Positions 36,001 through 45,612 of a DNA stretch of 64,000 nt are shown piece after piece. The position numbers and the translations under genes are program-made. The stretch's first letter is position 1, and every line of letters begins with the position of its first letter. Under the pieces are notes generated by a model. It did not search any database. It saw only the letters and a list, made by a program, of their open reading frames with translations, and had not been told where the DNA came from. The stretch is from Miscanthus floridulus (taxonomy: Eukaryota > Streptophyta > Magnoliopsida > Poales > Poaceae): the NCBI RefSeq assembly GCF_019320115.1, contig NC_089595.1, positions 105,717,611 to 105,781,610 on the forward strand, given 5' to 3'.

Positions 36001-36236
36001 TTGGTAACTATCTCAGTTATATTGTTCATGACAACGTTGTTGCTTTTTTTCTTCTGCATAAAATCTTAACATGCTTGGCTTGTAATCAGGAAAACCTTGG
36101 GCAAATGCAAGGTAGTCAATCTGAGGTCACTCGCTTAATGAAATGTGTGGCAAAGTCCAGAAAGAATTTCTGTCGTCTACAATGGAATAATGCGTACTTC
36201 TCAGACCCTGAAGCGTTTTTCTCAAGTGTTGTTTCT

Positions 36237-36889
36237 GTAAGTATTATCCCAGCTTACAAAAGCATGAATTTTTATTGCCTGATCATCGTTATCCTGACTT
36301 TTCCTAGTGATATGCTTATCCAGTTATGCACAAAATAATCATGTGGGAGTGGTTGCCAAAAGAGTTCTGGTACCCCATGGCCTGAACCATAGAGATTATA
36401 TGTAATGTGTATTTGTTCAAAGGGTCGTATGTACTCTGATGAGTGGGGATGAGGCTGAGCTCTGTTTTATGGCTGGGGCTAGGGGCTTTCCTGCAGCTAG
36501 CTGCGGTCTTCATCTAAGTTCTCTGGGTATTCATGTTTGGTTGTTCTCTTGTTCGTGTGGTTTGTATGTAACTTCATAGAGGTGTAAGGGTGTTTCTAAA
36601 GTGTGTTTTACTTTAAATTTCTCTTATTAATGCACTGATACACGATTCACCTGGGTATTCTAGAAAAAAAATGTAATGCGTATTTCTCTGGAAGATAAGT
36701 CTTAAATAAACTGTAGTACCATAGAATTTTAAGTAGTTGATTATTCTCCATTTATGGTGCTGTAGCAAATCATATTTCATTAATGATGTGCTTGCTTTCC
36801 AAGTTAGCCTTGCGGGAATATACGAGCCCTAGAAATAAAACGCGGTCAACTTTTTTGTTTGGTTAATACTGTCAGAACCAAGCTAACCA
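36237..36889. other. intron-like sequence of the otubain pseudogene
   Basis: Begins with the donor gtaagt at 36237. It is AT-rich with no recognisable exon. The exon expected here from the otubain fold cannot be found. Confidence 0.5.
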
Positions 36890-36903
36890 ATACGGCAATA
36901 CTA

Positions 36904-39155
36904 CTCTCTTCTGTTTGGTCTTCAATTCTTCATCATAGCCGCCGAGCCTGAGCGCCGCACTGCCGCGCCCCGTCCCGCGTGGTCGCGCAGGGACGCAGGC
37001 TGTGCGCCCACGCCGCCGGCGCCGGCAGAGCAACGCCCTCCGCGGCTCCGCCCTGTGTCGCTGGAGGACCGAACCTGCTCATCAGCCATGGACGACGCTG
37101 TTGGAGAGGAAGAAGGTTCCATCTGAGGCTCTCCACCGCCGCCGCCGCCTCCAGGTCCTCCGCTGGCCGCCGCCTGCAGGTCCGCTGCCTCCCCCAAGTC
37201 TGCCGCCCTCAGATCGGAGTAGTCTGCCCTCAGCAGGCCGCCGTCTCCGCGTGTGTCTGCGACTGCGAGCTGCAGCGGCCGGACTCCTTACGAGTTCCCC
37301 TTGCTGTGGATCAGAGGAAGGAGTCTGGGACTGGGGAGATCTCGTCGCTGGTTCCAATCCCTGGCCAGAAAGCTGTCATCGCCAGCTACGGAGCTCCAAC
37401 AGATCTCCGGCATGTAGGCTCTGCCTCCCTCCGTCGAGGTGCCCCCTACAACACAGGGGCAGTCCGTCCAGGTTGTGATCTGTAGCACAGGCACCCGCCG
37501 TCATCCTCTAAGTCCAACCCAAGCACTCGCAGCCGGCATGTGCGGAGTCATGTCGTCCCCCTGTCCGCCGTGCTCCAAGCCTTCGGCGCCCTGTGTGGAG
37601 GGTCAGCCTACACACACCTCATCGTCCGGCCACTTCGTGCAGCCGACGTCGTCTCTATCATCCACGTCGTGGGCGGATCGCAGCCTTGCCTTCAAATCAT
37701 GGGCTCATGGTAGATGTTACCGTTGTCTTGCCCGTAATCACTAGGTGAGCTCCTGCCGGGACTCCTTCCGTTGCATCCGATGTCGTCGTCCTGGGCATAA
37801 GGAGCGACAGTGCCACCTCCGATCCCCCATCGGCTGAACAGAGACCTAGCTCCCCTTCCCAGCGTAATTGTCTCCATGATGCTCGGAGCTGGGCAGATGT
37901 TGTGGCTTCGTCTCCACCAATCATCGTCCTCGATGTGCTACATGTGGTTGTCATTGTCGCGCCAGAGATGCTTGAGGAGGTGGTGCACCCACTCAAGGTT
38001 GAGGCTTCGACCATCAAGTTGTGGCTTGCACGGATGGCCAACCACTTGGAACGTGTAGAGCCACCAAACAAGGATCCCTTTATTACAGATATGGCTGATC
38101 GTTTTGGTCCTTGTTCTCCAGTTCGACATGTTTCGGCTCCATCTTTCTTGACTGCTTGCACGCCGACTAGGGATCTCATGGTACCTGATGAGAAGTTGAT
38201 TACCAAGGCGGCCCCAGCCAGTCGAGATCTTCCCGTCACCAATGCTGCGGACGTTGCTCCAAGCTGTTATTTCCACCGGAGAACTTACCACTGCAAATGT
38301 TGCTGGGCAATCAACCACTAATATTTGTGACCCTCCTATCATCGTTGAGAGAGCATCAGAGCCCGTAGCTAACTCTGTTTTGCTGCACATGGGATCTCCA
38401 TTGAATTTGGCCACATGGAACATGATGTGTCTTCTGAAGATATTGTTATGGTGGAAGATGCATCCGACGAAGACGAAGATGAGATAGACACAGATAGGAT
38501 AGCTGAGGACCCTATTGTTGCCATCACCGCAGCAGATGGATCCACTCAGTCTATTGATGATATCAGGATAGAAGAGCCCAAGGCACCAAATGATCCACCA
38601 AAGGAGGACGTGGACACCATCGATTTGAAGATCGAAGATTGTACAGGCCCTCCTGTACACGCACCACCACTGATGACACCAGTGATGAGACGCCGACGCA
38701 AATCTTATGAGAAATCATTGGTTCGGCGAAGCACCCGCCTTGCCAAGAACAAAGTTCTAAAAGACCTAGGGATTATTACAAATGACGGGAAGCTCAATGA
38801 GAATGCAATCCTAGAATATGCAGAATGCATGAAAGAATTGTTGCCACCGGATCTCCTCGAGTCGCTCATGCGTACAGAAGGTCTTGCTTTCTGGGAGGTT
38901 GTAGCGGGGATCTCTTTGCCTTTTTCGCTAGACTGCACTGATGTTGTCGAGGCTTACTCCTTTTGTTGTTAGGTTATTTTGTTGTTGTTGTGGTTGTTAA
39001 CCTTGGTGGGTGCTTTGGGTTGCTTGCTTTCTTTGTTGTAGTTGTTGCCTTCGTCGTCATCGTTGGGGATTGTTGATACTTCGTTGTATTGCCCAGTCTG
39101 GATTTCTACTTTTTAATATAATCGGCAGCTCTCCTACCTGATTTGTTTAAAAAAA
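36904..39155 (+). mobile_element. non-autonomous LINE with ORF1 only, full target-site duplication
   Basis: A 2252 bp insertion flanked by atacggcaatacta at 36890-36903 and 39156-39169, a perfect 14 bp duplication. It ends in an A-run (tttgtttaaaaaaaa) after the tail gcagctctcctacctg, a common grass LINE ending. The interior encodes only an ORF1-like protein with two CCHC knuckles; no endonuclease or reverse transcriptase is present. A-tail plus a variable-length duplication is the mark of target-primed reverse transcription, so it must have been mobilised in trans. Confidence 0.85.
36979..38972 (+). pseudogene. LINE ORF1-like protein, zinc-knuckle, frame-broken
   Basis: Several successive frames make up one ancestral protein. 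A low-complexity N-terminal part is followed by a double zinc knuckle at 37715-37813, of the form C-x2-C-x4-H-x4-C twice, with CYRCLARNH and CIRCRRPGHKERQC. One stop lies between the knuckles. Next comes a region with LERVEPPNKDPFI, then the frame 38415-38972: acidic, then RRSTRLAKNKVLKDLGI and ELLPPDLLESLM and a stop. This C-terminus is widespread among grass LINE ORF1 proteins, which bind RNA. Confidence 0.7.
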
Positions 39156-39550
39156 ATACGGCAATACTATGTTTCTCATTTACAAAGCGCACTCATTATT
39201 CTGCATTTGTGGCTTTGATAACAGTTTTGCACTGAAAAAGTGCGTCCCTTGGCGCTGAAGCTGGCTTTCTACAAATGAGGGCTCTATCCTTTGAACTTGG
39301 CATCCCGTTGCACGTGGCACTTGTGGACACAACCGTGAACAGTAATGGGACTGTGCAAGTAAGGTGCTTTGACTTCTTTATTCAATCAGAATCAAGAGTA
39401 AGCACAAGCTCAGGACCTCTCGGTTCAACCAGAAGTTACTATCTGTCAAGCATTACTGATAACCATCCAGAGCAAGGAAGGGGTAGCAACTCAGTCGGCT
39501 GGAAGCTTATTATCGTCTGGTCGCATGCCTTTGCTGACCTTACTGAGTAG

Positions 39551-41985
39551 GAATGGTCAATGTGACATTCTTTATCGCAAGTGAACAGTTCTGATTATGA
39601 GGCAGCCTCTAGTGAATGGTTCTAACAGGAACTCTGTGTGTGATAATATGGATTTAGCTTTGCTCGGTTTAGACAACCTTACCTAAGGGGAAGAACATCC
39701 ACCCCTTGCGTCGCTCGTCAATCGCTACGGAGGGGAGTTAGCTCGAGGCATTAGTGATAATCTACTCTAGTATGGGTGTTTGATTGTGCATCTGCTTCGA
39801 AATTGTATCTGGTTATTACATTTGTTGGTCCAAAGACAAGAGATACTGCGGCAGCATCTCCAACAAGTGTAACCAGACCCAGGAGATTACGCGGGACCAG
39901 GATTGATCCGATTCCGCTTGTGGCTTTGCCGCACCCTTCGTAGAGCAGGCCAGTTTATATGATGAACAAGAGTGCACCTGTTAGCACATTAGACGGTACA
40001 GGAAATGAAAATGCTTTCTCACTTCATATGAAGGGAGAAACATATCCGTCGCTAACTTTCTTATCGAGTAGATATACATATATTGTGCAACACAAAATAA
40101 TAGTAGCATATGAAACAACCATGCCATAAACAAAATTTTGGTTGTTAGTGAACATAATGTATGTCAGTTCTAAGTGCAAATTTGTTGTCCTCTGGTTCAA
40201 AGCCAAGGAAGGTATCGGTGTACTCCTGTACGGGAACATCTCTTTTCTTGTGGAATATGAGCAGAAACATTGACTTGCGATACATATAGACTCCCTTTTG
40301 AATAGCCTCATTTGGTATTGATAGTCACATACACTATCTAGCTGCATCGTATCGAAAGGAAAACCACAGTGTACTTCTCCCTGTTTTATTTGAATTTAGA
40401 AGCAGGTACATTCAGTTAGCTGGAAATGAACACCGTAAACAAGAAGGCTTATGTGAGAACATGCATGATAACTCTCACTCTAGCCTCTGGATGCAGTACT
40501 ATTTCGTACAGGACAACAAAAGCAGACGACTAGTTTACCATATGCGGCAGATATTTACCTTGAGCACCTCTTGCTTGTCTTACTTCTTCCTTGAATTTTG
40601 ATGTGAAGCACTGCATTAGAAAGAAACAACAAATTGATTCTCGTGGATCTAGTTCTAGTGGGATGATTGTGAGACATGATACTGTTAAGTGTAAATTTAG
40701 AAAAAATATGACATACAGAAAGAACTTTGTTAGAATCTAGTAATTACATCAATCTTTTTGTTCCCAATCTCATGAATATAAATGAGAAATGAGAGAGTAG
40801 CTTATAGTGATACAGTTTTGATACTATATGTGACAATGTCATAAAAGGACAGCAAGAGTACAGTTTTTCAAGTTTTTTTTTTTATCTTGTCCGTTTAAGA
40901 GTACAGCTTAATACTTTCCCCCCATGGCCTTCCTAGATCCATGTAAGTTATCAGACTCAAATTTTCATAAATAGGAGACAATTTTAAGCTGAACATGATG
41001 CCAACAGGAATATCTAAAGCTCCTACTTATATGAATAATGTCAGAATACAAATGAGGGTGGAATTCCATTACAACGAATTAAATAGTACATTTGCAGACC
41101 GTAGCATAGCTCAAGAAGTGTGGAACCAATCTTAGACGAATAGGGGCAGGCACTGTCATATATGAACTGCAGTTTGGTTTTCTTTTTCAATTTGTATGAA
41201 GTCAGGCTAAGCAAAATTTTGAATTCTTAAAATTCCTTGCCAAATTGCAAGCATGCCATTTGGATATGTATAACTAATGTTCATATTAGCCAAAATTTGG
41301 ATATGTATGGAACTGATAATGATATTATTTATTTACTAACTGGAAGCTTTGGTTAAGGATAAATAAAGATAATTAAAAGACACCAACCTCATATTTACTA
41401 GACCTCCATTATGATAGCTCATATTCAATAGGCCGCCTTCTTTTTTATTGAAGAGATGGTGGAGACAGATGCATAGAAGGGGTTGATAGCAGCAGGGAAC
41501 AGTGAGTAGGGACGGACCAGTTCAGACTTCAGAGAGTGGCTTGCTGCTTGTGGCACACTGGCACGGGACTACGTACGTGAGGACGTAGACATGCGCGCGT
41601 CGTCGGTCATGGACCCCTACGGCCCTACGCCATCACTTCACTGTGGCAGCCCAGCAGGGCCGGACCGTACGTCTTCCCCATCTCCTTCCCCAGGTTGCCT
41701 CCAGCCGCGGGAAAAGCTCCCAAGCCCCGGCAGCATCGGAGAAGTGGCGGAGCCGCCTGGGCCCTGGGGTGTCAGGACCATGCTCGGATGCTCCAGATCG
41801 CCGGTGACACCGCCTCACCCTCCGTCTGCCGTACCGCCCTCCTCTGTCTACCTGTCGCCGTCGCTCATCGTCGACGGCAGCCGCCAGCGGTGGTCCGGTA
41901 CCAGGGCAGGCGCCGGCTACCAGCTACCGGCCGCCGCGTAGTCTATTGGACTCGGAACGCGCCGATCGCAGTTGGGCCGGCCCAA
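39551..41985. other. intergenic, no gene recognised
   Basis: AT-rich up to about 41460, then a GC-rich patch to 41940 that is open in several frames without a recognisable product. The GC-rich patch could be promoter or leader of a gene displaced by the elements to its right. No RNA gene or clear repeat was found. Confidence 0.4.
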
Positions 41986-41993
41986 CAAAACGA

Positions 41994-44836
41994 AGTTTTT
42001 TTTTTTAAATTCACATTATTTCTCTCAACTTTTGGGAAAGTCCGTTTTTTCTCTCTAAACTCTAAAACTAGGTAAACCACTTCCCTGAAAATTTAAAACC
42101 ATTCCTTTTAACTCTCTGACCGGTTATAAACGGTATTTAAATATGGTTTTGTCTTTTTTTTCTTTTTTTTATTTCAGTTGAATCTTTGAAAAATCATACT
42201 AAATCACTGAAAAATCTTAAAATAAAAAATTTATTTTTGTTGGACTCCACTTGAGTATTTCTACATAATGAACATATAATATGATATGATTTAATATAAA
42301 TTTATTTGTTGTAGCTTTAGATTTATGCTTTTCTATAATTAATTTATAGCTGTAGTTTCTATGATCCAATTATGGTGAAATTTTTTGGTGGGCTAATTAT
42401 TGTACTTGAATTATAGTAAAAATTTCATACTCATTAAATTATGTATAACTTAGTTATAAATTTATAAATAGTTTAACCATATTTATAAATGGAAAAAGTT
42501 TATTTTTGGCACTCCAACTATGGCTGCAGTTTATTTCTAGCCCTCTAACTCGAAAACCAGACACGCACAGTCCCTTAACTCTCAAAACCGTTTAAAATTG
42601 ACCCTCGCGCCCATTCAACAGTGGTTTCAGCCCCAATCAATCTGCCACGACCACGGTTTCGGCCCAGTCCTCGTCCCTTCAGGACTGTTGCGCGGTCAAC
42701 GAACGAGAACAGAGAGGGAAAGAGAGAGAGAGAGTGTGCGCACAGGACAGAGCAGAGCGGAGGGGGCAGAGGGCACTGGGGTGCCGCCGGCGGTCCTGGG
42801 GCCTCGGCGGAGCAGGCTCCGACGTGAGCTGGGCGGCAACGGTGCTCGACATGGAGGCGGCGGCTTGCAGCGGCCCAAGGAGGCGTCTGTCTCGGCGCGA
42901 CGGCTACGAGCGGGCATAGCGTTCCTGTGGCCTCGTCGCGTAGGGCTCCGTGGCCCGTGCGGCTCGGCGCAGCCCCCAGTGCCGCGTGGTGGGCCTCCTA
43001 CGTGACGGCGCAGCGGCTCTGGCGCACCGTCGGCCTCGCGTACCCCACCACTCGCCATTGACGGCGGATGGCCGAGCTCTCCCCACCGCTCCGGGCTGAT
43101 GGTGACGTTCTTTCGGCAAGGTCCCCGTCGACGGCCGCTCATCCACCGCTGGCGTGCCGAGACGCCCGACCACGCCACCGCCACCGTGGCCTTGCTAAGC
43201 CTCTCGTCCTCCTCGTCCTCGTCCTCGAAGGGGAGCTCCCACTGCTTCTCGGGCATGGAGCGCTGCAGCAGCACGATGGCCTCGAGCGAGGACTCGAACT
43301 CAAACTCCGTGTCTAGCTCCGGCGGCGGGTCCGCGGGTGGAGGCGGCAGCGGCAGCGGCGGGGCGAGGGCGAGCGCGGGCGCGGAGTGGTTCCTGAGCGC
43401 TCGGATGGTGTGCGCGCACGTGGCCGGCGAGGGAGGAGGAGGAGGCGCGGTGCGCGACGACGGTGAGCTTGGGCGCGAACCGCAGCGACGGGTGCGCGTC
43501 CGGGGGTGCGAGGTCGGTGGAGCCGAATGAGGTGGCGAGCAGGCGGTTGCCGGCGCTCAGCCCGATCACCGCTGGCGTCGTGGTCATGGCGTCCCCTTCA
43601 CCTGCGCACGTCGTGGCCGTGCGTGAGTACTGAGTACGTATGTATGTAGCAACGCGAATGACGAGGAAGAGCCGGCGGCACGGGACAGCAAGCAACAGGA
43701 AGTGCGTGCAGTAGCAAGCGGGCGAAGACGGCAGCGAGGAACAACTGAACTGAGCTTACTAGCCTCAGTGGAGGAATAAAAAAAAGACAAGTGGAGGCAG
43801 AGAAGCTATGGCCACCACACGCCCGCTGGGAGAGAGACGGAGACTGACGAGGCGAGGAGAGAGAGAGGGAGGCGCTTGCTGGCCCGCTAGTGTTTTACTA
43901 CGAGGCCGCAGGAACGCCGTGCCCGCTCGTAGCCGCCCTCGCCTGCCGCGCCGCCGCGACTGAAGTCGTCGTCCCGCCTTGGGCCGCTGCGAGCCGCCGC
44001 CTCCATGTCGAGCGTCGTTGCCGCCCAGCTCACGCTAGAGCCTGCTCCGCCGAGGCCCCAGGACCGCCGCCGGCGCCCCAGTGCCCTCTGCCCCCTCCGC
44101 TCTGCCCTGCTCTCTCTCCTTCCCTCTCTGCTCTCGCTCATTGACCGCGCAGCAGTCGCGAAGGGACGAGGACTGGGGCGAAACCGTGGTCGTGGCGGAT
44201 TGACTGGGGCGAAACCGCTGTCGAATGGGCGCAAGGGCCAATTTTAAACGGTTTTGAGAGTTAAGGGACCGCGCGTGTCTGGTTTTTGAGTTAGAGGACT
44301 AGAAATAAACTGCAGCCATAGTTGGAAGGCCAAAAATGGACTTTTTCCTTTATAAATCTATAACTAAGTTATTTATAAATCTATAACTAAGTTATATATG
44401 ATCCAATAAGTATAATTTTTTTATTAAAGATCAAGCATACAATAATAAATTCACTATAAAAAATTCATCACAATTAGATTATAGAAACTGCGGCTATGAA
44501 TTAATTACAGAAAATCATAAATCTAATAAAGCTACAGCAAAACATTTATAGTAAAGCATACTATATTATATGTTTACTATATAGATCTATTCATATGGAG
44601 TCCAACAAAATTAGATTTTTTATTTTATTATTTTTCAATAATTTACTATGATTTTTCGAAGATTCAGCTGAAATAAATAAAAAAGAAGAAGATAAAACCA
44701 TATTTAAAAATCGCTTATAACCTGTTAGAGGTAAAACAAATGGTTTTAAAAATTCAGGAGACGATTTTTCTGGTTTTAGAGTTAGGAGGAAAAACAAAAT
44801 TTCACAAAAATTGAGAGGTAATGTAGACTTTTTTTT
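41994..44836. mobile_element. element with ~0.95 kb inverted arms around a SIG1 gene fragment
   Basis: The left arm (about 41994-42945) and the right arm (about 43895-44836) are inverted copies along nearly their whole length. Outer landmarks are acattatttctctcaa versus its diverged inverted partner. Middle landmarks are tctaactcgaaaaccagacacgc and cccttaactctcaaaaccgttt; inner ones are gacatggaggcggcggc and tacgagcgggca. The arms contain both AT-rich and GC-rich parts. Between them lie about 950 bp with the 5' end of SIG1. There is no transposase. A 6 bp aaacga at 41988-41993 and 44837-44842 could be the target duplication. A Pack-type TIR element or foldback is the best description; two independent inverted insertions are the alternative. 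Confidence 0.75.
43089..43587 (-). pseudogene. SIG1: captured 5' end of plastid sigma factor SIG1
   Basis: Leftwards from an ATG at 43587 the frame reads TPAVIGLSAGNRLLATSFG, the conserved N-terminus of grass SIG1. SIG1 is a nuclear-encoded sigma factor that directs the bacterial-type RNA polymerase to plastid promoters. After a low-complexity Ala/Pro stretch, a second frame, shifted by one base, gives SLEAIVLLQRSM and KQWELPFEDEDEEDE, then VSARQRWMSGRRRG and ISPE near 43089, in the same order as the real protein. The sigma domains 2-4 (about the last 300 residues) are absent. Upstream to about 43890 is probably SIG1 leader and promoter. So it is a captured exon-1 fragment with a frameshift, not the functional gene. 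Confidence 0.88.
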
Positions 44837-45612
44837 AAACGATCTGTTGAATAAGCCTGTTTATTTAAATTTATCAGTCGGTTTATCAACAGTATTTTAC
44901 TCTCCTCGTAAAACAGCCGGCCAACGTCTCTAAATCAAGAGACTTTTACCTCTGTACCATTATAAAAGATGGTCGTTTCCCACATGCCACTAAAAAATTG
45001 AGCCGCACCCATACGTCATCCACCTAAACTTTCTTGTATCCCAGGCCATTCCATCCACTTTGCACTCTAACGGAGGGAAACGGCATGGAGAAAAGACCTG
45101 CTTGCCCTGAGGCCATAGAGGCGGATCAAAATCACCATTGTCCTTCTGTGCCACTCCATGGCCGAGCTAGATAGTTGTGTTGGCGCAAAAAAAAACTGAA
45201 GTATGTACGTGATGCATGAACATATGAATTAATGTGCATCTTTTTTTAATGCCAAAAAAACTGGAGTATGTACGTGATGCCAACACAAGAAATGAACACA
45301 ATATATAATAATAATATTTAACACAATATATAATAATAATATGGTTCATAGACCAACATTTGGTCACTGGTTTTCAACGCATTAGCTAAAGTTTTTAACA
45401 TGTCACCAGCATTACAGCAGGCACATAAGTGCTTCATCCAGACATTAAGTTCTAGTTAAGCCAAAATGAAATGATGCCAGCAGGCACAGCAAACAGCAGT
45501 AGCTCATGTACTACTCATCCAAAAGCAGGCACCAGGCACAGCTTTAGCAAAACAGCCACAAAAGCAAATGAGGCCAAAAGACATCCCCACACAACAATCA
45601 GGCAGACACCTT

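Larger units (their letters stand above)
35528..39550 (+). pseudogene. otubain-like deubiquitinase (OTU family), broken
   Basis: Exons read from the sequence: 35528-35590 (EPLSVLLREAAKNS), 35674-35757 (catalytic: QIDGSCFYRVFLFSYL), 36090-36236 (KCVAKSRKNFCR ... AYFSDPEAFFSSVVS) and 39225-39550 (FCTEKVRPL then LGIPLHVALVD). All introns inferred are phase 0 and GT-AG. Plant otubains cleave ubiquitin chains; the order and spacing of EPLS, the Asp-Gly-x-Cys site and the FC...V-P-GxE...ALS region match them. It is damaged in five ways: a TAG at 35585, a MITE at the end of the catalytic exon, a missing exon with the MFFRFVT-type region, a LINE in the next intron, and a one-base deletion near 39251. 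The C-terminal GHYD segment with the catalytic His is not visible. It was a divergent paralogue. An upstream exon may lie near 34700-34760. Confidence 0.8.

Noticed and set aside
43089..43587. A functional SIG1 gene
   Set aside because: Only the N-terminal part is present, it is frame-shifted, and the sigma domains are absent anywhere in the window.
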